Shown: one piece after another, positions 11,901 through 24,100 of the stretch | How the letters are laid out: each line of letters begins with the position of its first letter | Numbering within the stretch: the first letter of the stretch is position 1 | Source: Laburnicola sp. R22_1 | Taxonomy: Eukaryota > Ascomycota > Dothideomycetes > Pleosporales > Didymosphaeriaceae | Assembly: GCA_014281115.1 (NCBI GenBank) | Contig: JACONQ010000013.1 | Coordinates: 603,501-667,500, forward strand | Length of the DNA stretch: 64,000 nt | Direction: 5' to 3' | Made by a program: the position numbers and the translations under genes | The notes under the pieces: generated by a model | The model's database searches: none | What the model saw: only the letters and a program-made list of their open reading frames with translations | Told to the model about the DNA's origin: nothing

Positions 11901-12744
11901 GAGCTTGAACGATTTAAGCACAAGCTCATCCAGGCGCACGAAAGCCGGAACAGGCAAGTCGTTGGACTCTAGAACCTCGTGCAGTTTTTTCGCAGTCTTG
12001 ACGAGAGATGAAAGATCGCCTAGTAATCCTTTGCGCATCCGGCGGAGACCGACATGGGCTACGATGAGAGGAGAATCCCTGGTAAGGCAATCCGTCCTTT
12101 CCTAGACAACAGTAAGCCATACTCTGTCCCCAGCTAGCACACAAACGAGAACGAGATCTACTTACAAGGAAAAAGCGAACTCCGGCAATCATACCTCTCA
12201 CATAATCCTGTTTCATGAAGGCTTCCAAGTCGCCATTCTCACCATCGCGAACAAGGTCCCATAAATTCATAAGTGAGTTTAGAAGGTTCCTTATAGTCGG
12301 GTGGTCGTACGGTTCGCAATAATTTGTAGGAAGCCATCCACGAGCTCCGGATGCCAGTAAAGTGCCGTCGGCCCAACCGTTTGGGTGAACCGAGTGTACC
12401 AGAATGACATCCCCTTGGTTGATGGGGACGGTGATGGAAGATTCGTCCGTCGATGAAGAAACAGTGGAACTGGGGTGAAAATGGTAGAAGGCTCGCAGGT
12501 AGTTATGGAAGACGGGATGCTGAGGTTCTTGATATGTGAGTACTTCTTTGGAAGAACGGGGCGTCAACGGCGGCGACATCTGCGACGGCGACGTTACGGA
12601 TTGTCCTCCTCTTGATGATGATTGCCGAGAGTGACCTGGCCCCTTACTCCGCGATCGCTGGGGCGATTTCTGGATGTTCAATGGCGCCACAAATGCGCTC
12701 GCGTGCTTGTCCGTCTCGTCCGTCTCCAGGATGAAGTCGGCCAT
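8964..12744 (-). CDS. SH3-containing Ras guanine-nucleotide exchange factor (Cdc25/Ste6-like)
   Basis: 1238 residues from two exons, 12744-12166 and 12101-8964; the intron has a GTAAGT donor and a CTAG acceptor. An SH3-like domain lies near residues 82-147 (YLRAFYHFHP...GWADGTLLASGARGWLPTNYCEP). A long Ser/Pro-rich linker follows. RasGEF_N starts near 745 (HELVYNKDGQI...TFRLFTTPVELAQCLI), and the catalytic CDC25 domain covers about 945-1175 (ARQFTIIESKLFCSIQPEELL...IPFVGIYLTDLTFVD...INFDKHMKTAKIIGQLQ). It should load GTP on a Ras protein, upstream of cAMP or MAPK signalling as for yeast Cdc25 and fission yeast Ste6. The ATG at 12744 sits in a good fungal context; the in-frame codon at 12828 is TTG and was rejected. 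The long Ser/Pro linker suggests phosphorylation, which is inference. Confidence 0.93.
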
Positions 12745-15463
12745 GGCGGGCTGCGGAAAAAGAGGGAGAGCTCTCGCCGAAGCTGGGAGAGGGCGCTCCA
12801 ATACCGGCGCGCTAGCTGTGCGACTCAAAATTGCTCAGGCATCGAAATTGGACCGGGCTGAGTGCAGTGGAGGACGGGGTTTGGGCGGTTTGCAGTTGGT
12901 GAGAATGCAGAGCACTTGGTGGAATCGGCGAGGCCGGTCTGAGCGTATCGATGGTTGTTGTTTGGCTGAAGGCGATGTCAGTGCTTGCTTGTGTACTGTT
13001 GTTGTGATGGGCACAAGAGGAATGGTTCGGCAAAGAATGGCCCGATGCGAAGAATGTGACGTTGCGGCAAGACGTACCCGTGAGCCGAATGCTGCAGAGC
13101 GTTTCAAAGCACAATCGAAAGCGGATGTCCAGCGGGCTGCAGCACGTTCTGCGCAGAGCAACGTGCGACGTGTGGTCCTTTTCGGGCGCGGGCTGGTGTA
13201 GCAGGATGACGAATTGGAAAACAGGCGTGATGCGTGCCGTGCGACGGCCTCGACGCCAACGGGACGGCTGTGACAGCACGAGTTTCCGGGAAGCTCTGTA
13301 TGCCGCGGCAGAGGGTGGTTATTAGTAAAGGTGGTGACGGCGGGCGAGTGTGTCGGCAGCGGCAGGCAGGCCGGAGGGCGGGTTGGTGAGAGAGGGATAG
13401 CGAGTGTGCGGTGGTGCGGTGGTGCGGAGGGACGGCTCCACGGGTAGTGCTCGCTGGTTGTGCTTGCCGTCGTGCGATGGCGCGGAGAAGTTAAGAACGG
13501 GCTGGTGGCCAGGTACTGCAGCAAGGGTCGTGCTCTTTCAACGGTCGCAAGTTCCCGTTGGTGCACGCAAAGGAAGGAGCGGCCAGGACGCCGGCAAAGG
13601 GCAGGCACAGAAGTCGCAACACGGCGCAGCTGCAAGGCGAGTCGAAGACAGTGGAGGGCGAGGGCCGAGTCAACAATATGATCAGATCAATGACAGCCTG
13701 CAGCGTGGGAGCTCACGGTCGGTGTGCAGAACTCTGCCAGCGCCCGTGCCAGTGCGTGCACCTGTCAGTGCACCCGAGCCAGGGGCCTCTTTGGGCACCC
13801 CAGCAGCTGCACACTGCACGCTGCACAGGACGTGCACGGGCGTCAACAGGGCCATGCTCGTTCGCGCCATCCCAAACGGGACCGCGAGAGCTCCCTGAGG
13901 CCCTGGGCTCCTTGCACCGCGTCTTCTATCCATTCACCCAGCCAATTGCGTCTTCCTTGCTCTCCTGCCTGGCTCCGTTGCTATCTACTACGAGCAGCCC
14001 GCGCCGGCGTCGTGCACGGCCTCGGCCGGACCTTCCCCCAGTCTTCCTCCTCCTTCATGGCATCGCGCGACACCCGTGGACTGGACTCGACCTCTGGCCC
14101 TCACCACCACCACGGCCTCGTAAGGGGAAGCGGCACGACGTCGACAGACGCGGCCGCCTGCATCCGACCCGCAGGCACATGCAGACACGAACCACGAGGA
14201 GCCACGCTGGCCTGCACCTCGGCTCGCTGCATCCGACCCCGGCCGCTCCCAGTCGCGAACCCGCGCTAGGGACACGGAAGAGGCCAGGATGCACCCGGAT
14301 CATCGCCTTTTCTGAATTCTGAAATTCCGACGGCCTTTTCTTCACGCCAATGCAGAACGCCTGGCGGCCAATTGGTCGCAGCACATGTTATTTCCGCGGA
14401 TATTTCTCGCCAAAACACCCGCTTCTTCATCCCACCGTCCATGCTTTCTGCACGTCTGAGCTTCGAGCGTTGCTACCCAACACGAACTGGCTTGGAAATG
14501 TATCCGGTCGGCGGCACAGGACCGAAAGTTGTTGGCCTGCAGCCTCCCGTACCCCACCGGTGGTGCCGGTACCCCACTCAAACGACGGTGTGAATTCCAC
14601 CACGGCTCCATATCGGTGCATGTCCGGGTACAGGGACTGGGGAAGACCTCAACGTTCGCCGACCGTGACCGCTCTTGTACCCCTGCTCCTGCCCGAACAG
14701 CTGTTCCGGTATCCTCCTCTGCTCTGCCAATCCCCTGGTTATTGTCTGGGCCGCCTGGTTGGTCGGACAGATACCACGTTTGTTAACTGCACAGGTGCTT
14801 TTTTGGAAAATTGCGTGTCCCGGATCCCCATAGGGGTCGTGCTCATGCAATACGCAACCCCTATAGCGATCGAATCCGGCATCTTGTATCTACTGTGTAG
14901 GCTCCGCTTACACGGTGACCATGGAGTCTCATTCGTTCTTGATACTATGGGTCTGGGCCGCCCACACACAGCTATGGTATGCAGCGAGGCCCAAATCGTC
15001 GGGGAAGCGCTTGTATAACTATACATAGCAGAAAGCGGGCAATCTGCATCGCCTCCACTAGAACCAGTCATCTGGGAACGGATGCAAAGCAGGCCAATTG
15101 TAGTAGCGGAGAGTCTTTGCTTTCTACAGTACATCCCCCAACATCCAGCACTTTCATCCACAGAAGACTTGATACGGGTACCCGGCAAGGAGCAGCAGTA
15201 GCAGCAAGGCCGAAATCATGGTTGTGCTGCTTTCAAGATGGCTATTTCAAATTTGCTATACGGCGACAGAGACGTGGAGCTTCGACAGCTCCCACCTTTC
15301 CTGGGAAGGGAACTCACTCGTTAGCAAGAGCGTTGGTAGCTGCCGACTTCCGCCAACATCAGCACGCTACAGAACGTCAGAAAACGCTGTTACATTTTTA
15401 AGCACCATTGCTAATAACAACAAACTAAGGCAATAGAGTTAAAAGCCCTTAGCAAAATAGTTA
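12745..15463. other. 2.7-kb region without a supportable gene
   Basis: Lies upstream of the RasGEF gene. The first 1.5 kb is GC-rich, with pyrimidine-rich stretches on the minus strand as in fungal promoters and 5' leaders. Several overlapping ORFs up to about 265 codons occur in different frames, but their composition (Arg, Ser, Pro, His, Cys) is that of non-coding GC-rich DNA and no domain is seen. The final kilobase is mixed in composition and holds no recognisable feature. Confidence 0.45.
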
Positions 15464-15776
15464 CTGTGGTTGCAGCCCTAAGTTTTTGCCAGTCTCCACA
15501 ATGCCGAGCCGCCACAGAGCCTTCTAGAACCACCTAGCATAGGTAACTTTCGCTAAATTTTATTCTAGGCAGTAATTTATAAGCAAAAAAAAAAACTATT
15601 AAATAACTTAGTACCTAATTATTTCTATTTCTAGCAAGCCTTTATGCTTACAGCATATATTTTACACATAAATTAAACAAGTTACTACCCTAGTACAATT
15701 AATAGGTTCCAAAACACCTAGGGAGCACGGTCCTAGCATTGTGGAGACTGGCAACAACTTAGGGCTGCAACCACAG
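15464..15776. mobile_element. MITE, 313 bp, 41-bp terminal inverted repeats, TA target duplication
   Basis: The left end (15464-15504) starts CTGTGGTTGCAGCCCTAAGT. The reverse complement of the right end (15736-15776) is the same for 41 bases with one mismatch, at position 22 (T versus G). Outside each end is TA (15462-15463 and 15777-15778). The interior is AT-rich, with a run of A and no ORF. Long TIRs, small size, no coding capacity and TA duplication fit a non-autonomous Tc1/mariner-superfamily MITE. That class rests on the TA alone. No second copy occurs in the window. Confidence 0.85.
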
Positions 15777-15778
15777 TA

Positions 15779-17460
15779 CAGTAATTAAGTAGTGATGTTC
15801 GGCGGGCCAAAGTCCCGGTCGCAGTGACGTTCCAGACTCCCGAGGTCAAGCTGGCAGTGGCAGCTGGCCCATGCTCGCGGAACAGCGTCACTCTTCCGCG
15901 ACAGCACTAAGATTCCGAATAGCTGTCGCCAAGCACGAGAATCATTTCGCAAATTCGGCACCGTTCCCACGTCAACACTGTGACTAGCGATCGCGCTAGA
16001 CCAGTTGTTCTTTAGGGTTTGTGGTTACGGCCAAGCGGCCGACTACGGATTAGCTTTTACTCGACACTGGGCGTTGGCCGCGACTCATTTATGGCCGCCT
16101 CGGCTTCCTGACTATCAATTAGCGGTCACAGAAAATGAGCTCCTTCATTTATAATACGCGGCCGGCAGTTGATTTCAAGCAAAATCGACCGAGTTCAACG
16201 GCCACCAGAAGACCAGGCGCCATTCTGCCATATTTATCACAACCCATTTTCACAGCTGGGGACTCTGGGAAGGATGAACACGAGGAGGTTGACGAGTCAT
16301 ATCGTCGCTTCTACGGCTGTGGGTTGTGATGCCTGTTGATTAATAACTCGGTGTTCAGGATCGAGAGCCCTGCACTGTGCAGGGTGCTTGGGCAGTGTAT
16401 CGATAATCGGAGCACGCGTTCGGAGCTCCACTGGGCGATAGCCGCACTGCAAATCGCACTGGTTACGTGGCACAAACAGTACAGAGGTACCATCGCGGCT
16501 GTTGCTCAAACCATATCTGCCGTCGGGGACCCTGTCATCATTGATCAATGTTGCGAAATCGACACCAATGACCCGCGTTCCTGCGGCCTGCCTTTCTGTG
16601 AGCTTTGCACCGATGTACGCAAGCAAGATGCTCGTCGACGATCAGCTCAAAATGGTAATCCTCATATTATCCTACATGTAATTTCCGCAACATTCGATGC
16701 ACCCCAGGTTAGAGCTACCTAGGTTATGATTGATACCTAACCGGTTCTGTGGAGTCACCGGCAACGCCGTTCACGTGTAGACTACAACGGGATTTGTTAT
16801 TCGGTCGATCCGGCCTGATCTACAATATTCGTTGGTCGTGGTAGTCTGGGATAGACCCGGTGCTTTCAGCAGCCCTGTATCTGCGCTCGATTCCATCTGC
16901 TGGAAGGTGCTCTGCACCACCTGGCAGGCGCGAGTCGTCTCATTGTTTACCAGCTATTACGTAGCAGCGCTATATAGTAGGATCTGCCGATCCGATCAAT
17001 CCAACACACTTACGCTCCACTTTCTTCACCATCATCCCGTTTTCTACCACAAAAAGCCTCTCGACGCCATCGGTTCAGTGACCTAAGGTGAGATATGAGG
17101 CTTTTGCTATCTGGTACGCTGATAAAATCCTAATCTTAGTTTTGGTATGTTTACGTATACGCTCCGCGAGTATATCGAACTATGGTTACTGACATGTGCA
17201 CGGGCATGGTGCATCCAACTGATATCACGTGACTCATCACGTAATTGATGACTAAGCGAACAAGCTGAGAACAGCAAAGGAAAACACACGTCTATCGAAC
17301 TATTCCATTTAATGGCCGCTATAAGTTGGCTTACGGATCTGGATACATTCCTGTGTATTAAATGACCGTTGTCGTGGGAGATTCTAACCTAGTCCGAGTC
17401 CTCACAGTACACTGAAAGGATAAAATACATACATATTAGGATCGCTTTCGATGAACGGTT
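15779..17460. other. repeat-like region without a supportable gene
   Basis: 1.7 kb between the MITE and the ankyrin pseudogene. The longest ORFs (for example 16336-16722, plus strand) have no recognised domain. Composition is mixed, with no terminal repeats that I could pair. It may be decayed repeat DNA, but nothing shows this directly. Confidence 0.3.
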
Positions 17461-18378
17461 CTATTCGGGTTGTTGATCTTGGGCCTCCTGGAGCAACTTC
17501 ACCATCTGTGTCTTCTTGCCAGACACCGCGAGGTCCTTTGCCGTTTCACCGTTTCCACTACGCAGATTCAAATGGATCTTTTACTCCAACAAGAAGTTCA
17601 CAAACTTAATCTGATCATGCGTCGCTGCGATATGAAGTGCGGTACCGATATTATCCTCCTCGGCGAAGTGGAACAGGGGGAAGAGCTCGTTGATGTTCGC
17701 GCCCTGGCTGAGTAAAATCTTCGCAGACTTAATGCGGCCCTTTTTCGCTGAGTTCTTTAAGGCATATGAGCCTTGGATATTCGCGCCATACTCAAAAAGG
17801 ATCTCTAGGATCTCGGTAGATGGTAGCGAAGCAGCATACGCAAGATACGTTTCGAAAGGAATCCAGTACATTTCATCTAGATCAGCGCCCTTTTCTCACA
17901 GAAATCAGATCAGGTCAATATGCTTGTACAATATAGCTAACCCAAGTAGTGTAGGTAGCTTGTCCATCCTGTAGTTAACAGGAAGACCAAAGTCTATGAG
18001 TGTTTGTATGACTTTTGGGTCTCCTCCCATGACAGCCCGTCGGACGACGACGTTAGGAACTCTTGATGAACGCCACTCTTTGTGGACGTTACTAAAGTCA
18101 ATGCTAGGCTCCTAAGGCTGCTTAGATAATAGAGCGTTGGTTAGAAGGTAGCGGAGTAGGTCCAGGCGGCGGCCGTGCGCTGCATCTGCCATGGCTATTT
18201 TGAATAAAGGCATGGTCTGATTTGGAGTGCCAGCTACGAAGAGGCGGGGCGTGTGTGTTTCTACTTCCAAGAGGGAACCTTGGGCGCAGGCTCTAACAAG
18301 TGCGCGCCCGATGGTTCGAGCGGAAGTCGGTGACGCGGCCATATCTAGTGTGGGTTTGCGAGGTGTCGCAGGGAACAT
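17461..18378 (-). pseudogene. ankyrin-repeat protein pseudogene with four in-frame stop codons
   Basis: One continuous minus-strand frame of 306 codons from an ATG at 18378 to a terminal TAG at 17461-17463. It is interrupted by TAG (18112-18114), TGA (17905-17907), TGA (17896-17898) and TAA (17581-17583), with no frameshift. Ankyrin helices are readable: GGDPKVIQTLIDFGLPVNY, STEILEILFEYGANIQGS, RIKSAKILLSQGANINE, GTALHIAATHDQIKFVNFLLE and GETAKDLAVSGKKTQMV. The TAG and TAA fit CAG to TAG and CAA to TAA, both CpA to TpA changes, while the TGA codons fit CGA to TGA. This looks like a gene killed by point mutation, perhaps RIP. An unspliced intron could hide the TGA pair, but no good splice sites frame them. 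Confidence 0.75.
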
Positions 18379-20501
18379 GGGTTTGTGTTCGGTGGTTTTC
18401 GGTGGTTGGGTTGATTGAGCAGTGCAGAAAGAGCACCTTGATACTAACAATTACGCGTAGATACGGCTGGTGACGGAGATGGTGGGATGATGATGCCTCT
18501 TGCAAGAAGGCAGCAGTGGTAGGGTAGGTAAACCCTCAGATGTCATCTTCTCGAATCTAGTTGGCAAATCGCTCTGTGCTAATCGATCGATGTAGACACT
18601 CCTACGTACATCAGTACTGCAGCAATCCTCACACGCTTACAGACCTCAGGATGATAGCCCGAGAGCAGTCCCTCCCGAGGTCGGCTCTCAACATTTAGTC
18701 GGTCCATCAGCTCGTATTGTGCCGACGACTGGCGATTCTTGATTTGTCTTTGCGATTGACTCGTTGTGCCTATTGATATTGACACTATGCGGCAACGACG
18801 TGTCGTGCTGCACTATGCAGGAGAAGCAATGAACATCTCGCCTAACTACAGGCTGGACCTGCAGCATGCATGGCGACGCATGGTATATCGCTGCCCAAGC
18901 TCACGTTACACAGAACCACAACGGCGGGCTCTCCTAACCAATGACGCAGGTGTAGGTTTCCATTTCGAGCTGCTGCTGCTGCATGCAACATCGTCCGTGC
19001 GCGAAGGTTAGTAAGGTCGTCCACCCCTGGGGATCCTGAGCACGTGCTTCCACCAGGTACCATCCCTCATTTTGGAGGCTTGATACGCGCACGGACTCTT
19101 CACTCCCAGGACATTGCATCCATGGATGTGGGCATCACACGTGGCAATGCCAAACCTTCCTTTTTTACGTCTCCCTCGGCCGGCACACTTTTCCAACACA
19201 ACGCACCTCGCCCCCCGTCCCGCACCTGCACATCGGCCCTCGCTTCGGTTTCACGGTTTCACCCCAAGGCCGGCGCGGGCGCCCAATTCGCGGAAAAACG
19301 ACGCCACGCTCCACCCGCGCATCTGCGCTCCCCGGTTCCCCTTCTCTGAATAGTATCAGAACCCGCGAGCGGGACGTAGGGCACGTCCTGAATCTCGCGT
19401 GGGCAGAGGGAGGGGTCCCGGTGGCCGAGGTAGGGTATTCCTTTTGTGGGGTGGGGAGTCGAAAGGGTTTGGGGGTGTTGCAGTGTTGGGAAGGTTGGGG
19501 GAAGGTGTCGATTGCTGTTATGGGGACCCTGGTGTTATATTGCGGGATGGGGGGAGGTGAAGCTGGGGTTGGGGAGGGGGATGCGGGTGTGAGACTGTGG
19601 GACTGGGGGTGGGAGATGGATGGGTTTCCTGGGGGGGGGGTCGGGTGGGGAGTGAGGCTTGAGTCTAGAGGTGATGTGCTCGAAAGGTACGTCCATATTG
19701 ATGGTTATCGATATTGAGGGCGTGGATGGATGACGTACGTGTGTACATGCGTTCAGTGATTCACTCACTGCTGGTTAGCCATGCATTTGCTCCAAATGAC
19801 AAATCCACGATATAGCTGGAATCCTTTGTCATGCTTACGACGACACCCAAAGCCACTGACTGGATTTCCAATTTCCAATTTCCCCCCCACCCCCGACACT
19901 CAGCTCAGTTACCGTGTCTTGGTAGTCTATGCTCCGTAGCATGCCACATGGTACGCTACACAGCAGCCGCCGCCCATTTCTAGGCTCGCGCACTACCAGC
20001 AGAACCCTAGTCTATTACACATCCACATCCGACCTCTCCACAATCCAATCCAAGCCCAAGCCCCAGTCCAAATAAAACTTTCCAGCCAGGTCAAGTGGCT
20101 TATATACTAAATAGTCAATAAACACGCCCCCACTTATACACACACTAGCCCTTCGGCAATCCTACCTCAGCTACGTATACTTTTTTTTTCGTGACGAGCA
20201 TTATGCGAGGCCCATGTGGACTGATGGATCTGGGGTGATGAGCTGAGCTGAGCTGCTTTTTGCGGAAATGGAATTGGTGGGAGCTGAGAGGTGGAGGTGT
20301 CACACGACATGTGGAGGCGGAGGCTGAGAGGGATGCTGCTTTGGAGGGAGGGGGGTTGAGGCGGGTGTGGTGCTCTGGGGGTGGAACCTTGGAAGGTGCA
20401 GGTGGTGTTGGGGGCTTTGAGATGTGGATATTTGTGGTGGGTGCATTGCATTTGAATGACAGATAGTTTAGATCATTTGTTTTAGAGCACTTCTGATGGT
20501 G
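18379..20501. other. gene-poor region with G-rich tracts
   Basis: 2.1 kb with no recognisable gene. From about 19,430 to 19,650, and again near 20,325-20,400, the plus strand is strongly G-rich with many runs of three to ten G. ORFs here are short and biased by composition. Confidence 0.4.
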
Positions 20502-20677
20502 GGTAGGAAGGTAGATAGGTAGGAAGGTAGATAGGTAGGAAGGTAGATAGGTAGGAAGGTAGATAGGTAGGAAGGTAGATAGGTAGGAAGGTAGATAGGT
20601 AGGAAGGTAGATAGGTAGGTAGGTAGATAGGTAGGAAGGTAGATAGGTAGGTAGGTAGGAGGGTAGATAGGTAGGAA
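20502..20677. repeat. 16-bp minisatellite, about 11 copies
   Basis: Tandem copies of GGTAGGAAGGTAGATA, the last few degenerate. All reading frames on the minus strand are open through it (Tyr/Leu/Pro/Ser-rich), but this is a consequence of the repeat, not a gene. Confidence 0.93.
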
Positions 20678-21157
20678 ACATAAGTTATCTCGCCGCATCC
20701 ACGTAGGATCTTCCGTCCCTTTCTCCCTTTACCTCTTAAATTGCAACGTTCTTCTATTAACGTCCTCCGCCTTCGCAGCGTTGTATGACGTAGCGTTATC
20801 AAACCCAAGTAGAGTTGCGATCAGATCGTGGACTAGAAAGATACGTTTGCTGAAGCCTCGGTGCCTAGTTCCAAATCTGTGCAGTCAGTCTCCCCAGTGG
20901 CAATTGCACAAGAGAAAGTATCTTCCAGAATTACCCCGTCGTCCTCGATTACACACTCTAACGAAGCCCAATACCCTTCCTTATCTCTACGCTGTCAATG
21001 TACTCGCAGTTGACACGATAATCCTCGACACAAGCAAGTACGCAAATGTCTCAGCGACTACAAGTTGGAGCCCGGTTCTCATTCCACGCCTCGCCCGAGA
21101 CAGATAATTAATCTAGCGCAGATGCCAGATATTCGCAACGCTGAAATTCTAGCGTTT
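20678..21157. other. left flank of the older hAT element
   Basis: 480 bp between the minisatellite and the transposon. No gene recognised. Confidence 0.3.
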
Positions 21158-21165
21158 GTGACACT

Positions 21166-24100
21166 CAGACTTGGCAACAATCAGTCTGAAGGGCTCTGAT
21201 TATCCAATCAAACAGTCTGAAAGTTGCCAGACTAATTGATTGATTGGCTAAATATAGCCTTTTTTCTTGTGGATTTGGTGGATAAATCGATGTCGATATA
21301 TGGCCCAAAGTCGCGATACTTTTTTGGTGTTGAGGTTTTGGAGAGCGAAAAATCTGACGCCTTACCTAAAAAGGCAGCTCTACCCAAACTTTCAACGACA
21401 CAGCTTCCGCCATCAACACCTAGCTACTTCCACCTATACTCTCCACTCTACGCGCCCTCCCACATCTACGCTGCTCTATAGTATGAACAGAAACGCGAAA
21501 AGAGTCTTTAGCGAGCGTGTTACACGCGCAAACCGCAAAAATACGGCCCCAATATCGCCCTCCCTTGCTCCCGAACTCGATGACGAGCCCGATGAAGTCC
21601 AACCAATAGATGACGATAATCGCGACGAGCAATTCGACGGCATTAAGTGGAGACGTGTCCCACACCTACAGCGACAAGAAGAGGACAGCAAGAGAGGCTT
21701 TACAAGCTGGATATACAAATACAGGTGGCCTCTATGGCATAGCAGGAAGCAAAAGAGGTGGTAGCTCTGCAAATATTATCATATCCACAAAATGCCGCGT
21801 GGCGAATATGACGTACACACATCAACTTCCTCTGCTAGTACACACCTCTCTGCTAACACTCCAGGCCACAGATTCAATAAGGATGGGCCGATAAGCTTCA
21901 ACCTGCCGCCGAGTACAAGCTCGATCGTCCATCAGTTACAATGGAATGGTGTTGAAGTATCACAGAAGGTGGCAAATGAGATAGCATCAAGCTTCTCACA
22001 GAAGCGATTCCGGGACGCGCTTATTAACTAGATAGTCGCCAATAACCAGTCGCTCCAAGTCGTAGAAACTGCTGCCTTCCGCCAGCTAATTGAGGCTGCT
22101 AATCCTATTGCAGAGCAGTTAGTTTGGCGGAGTTACAATTCTCTCAGCCGCCATATCCTGAGCGAATACCACGCGATGATCCCGGCCGTTACGCAACACC
22201 TAAAGAAGGCCCAATCCCTTATCCATATATCCTTTAACAATTGGACTACGTATGGCGGCAAGCGCGCTCTCACTGGGATATGTGTACATTATCTGGACGA
22301 GCAGGGCGACATTCAGGACTATGTGCTTGGGCTACCGCAGCTCTACGGCCGCCACTCTGGTGAGAACATTGCCCACATTGTGAGTGAGACTCTCCAGATC
22401 TTTAATATCAACAAATCGCGACTTGGCTACTTCGTGCTTGATAACGCGACGAATAACGACGCAGCTGTCAACGCGCTGGCTACATAGTACAACTTCTAGG
22501 CGCCCCATTGACAACTCCGCTGTACATATCATATCCTCAACCTGAGCGCTTAATTAGTGATATGGGGCAAAGATAAGGAAGCCTTTGAGAACAAGGACTC
22601 GAATTTACAGGTAAAACTAAGCGTCTAGCCTCCTCACTTTCCTGCCGCCTGCTAACTACTTGCTAGGAAGAAGAAGCGTTTCTCGATGAGTGGCGAAAGT
22701 ACGGCCCGATTGGTGTACTGTTCGATATTATCGCGTCTATCTGTACTTCGCAAACCTGAGAGTTATTTGAGAAGCTACAAGTTCAGGAGGCCAAGCAGCT
22801 AGGCAAGTTATTATTAGAGACTTATGAGCTTATACGCCCTGTCAAGACTTGGTGGAACTCCTATTACAGGGCCATGGAGCGAGCTGCCCAGCTTCACGGT
22901 CCTATCGACGACTACACCCATATAAAGATTGACGAGGCTAGAGTAGAGGCGGCCTCGCAGCGTCACAATACACAATTGCAGCGCGCTGAGCCTAGGTTAT
23001 TTATATAAGAAGGAGGATTGACAGCTAAGGACTAGGCGACGATTAGCGAATACATCAAGCTGCTAAGTCCATTTGAAGAAGCTACAAAGCTACTAGAGGG
23101 CAGAGGCCATGTCAGCCGCTATGGAGCTATCTGGGAAGTAGTTATTACTTTCAAGTGGCTTCTTGACGAGCTTGAAGAGCAGAAATCACAACTTGAAAAG
23201 GTAGACTTCAGCGATCCTGATGCCCTAGAGGATCACCTGGCAGTCAACATCAATCTAGCCCATGCGAAGTTGGCTGAGTACTACCAGAAGTTTGACAACT
23301 CGCCAATATACTATACCGCAACAATCCTCTATCCACACTATAAGCTCTATCTAGAAGCTTTGTAGAGTGTACCAGATGACTACAACAAGGAGAAAAATAG
23401 CCCTTATTATAAGAGAGACTGGTTGCCGAATAACCACAAGGGCTTCATAAAGCTATACAGATCTTATCAGGAGAAGCTGGCAGCTAAGTTGGGCAGGAGC
23501 TCTCCCAGCGATCCACGCCCAGCTAAAAAGCCACGTATATCAGCATCTGCTAGCCGCTCAGCCTTTCTCAAAAACTCTATGAAGGCAGCTCTCCATCAAG
23601 TAGAGGAGGCCCTTAAGGATGAATACGAAGTCTGGAAGCGCCAAACACCACTCACAGAGGACGATCCGCTTTCGCTCAATCCTATCAAGTACTGGCTTCT
23701 TCAGGAGAAGCAGTTTCCTACGCTGTCTAGGCTTGCGCTCGATATTTACTCAATGCCAGCCTCCTCTGCTGACTGTGAGAGGATGTTCAGTGAGCTTAGA
23801 GACCTCTTAGGCCTTCGACGCCTGCGTATGAAGCCCGATCTCATCTCCGCCCTACAGTCAGTTAAGTCCTGGAGGAGAGCAGGCATCAAACGTTTAGCAA
23901 CTACCAACGCTTCTACTACTTTAGAGACCTCTCTTAACGACTTAAACAAAATCGAAGCTCAACTAGAGCAGTTTAAGTATAGGTAACGCAAACAAGCAAT
24001 CAATCAGTCAATCAATCAGTCCAAAAGCCACGTACTCTGTCAAACAGTCAAACAGTCTCAATTCACGCTGAAAAGCTTGGCAGTCAAACAAACAGTCCAG

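Noticed and set aside
12744..12828. Upstream extension of the RasGEF reading frame
   Set aside because: It opens with TTG, not ATG; the ATG at 12744 has a good context.
12835..13635. 266-codon minus-strand ORF
   Set aside because: Composition is of GC-rich non-coding DNA, no ATG-supported start or domain, and rival ORFs on the other strand.
14350..15018. 222-codon plus-strand ORF
   Set aside because: Starts with ATG but shows no domain, intron signal or family-like motif; length is compatible with chance.
16336..16722. 128-codon ORF and its antisense partner
   Set aside because: Both strands open, no recognisable motif.
20145..20808. Tyr/Leu/Pro/Ser repeat proteins on the minus strand
   Set aside because: All three frames are open because the 16-bp minisatellite contains no stop; an artefact of repeat sequence.
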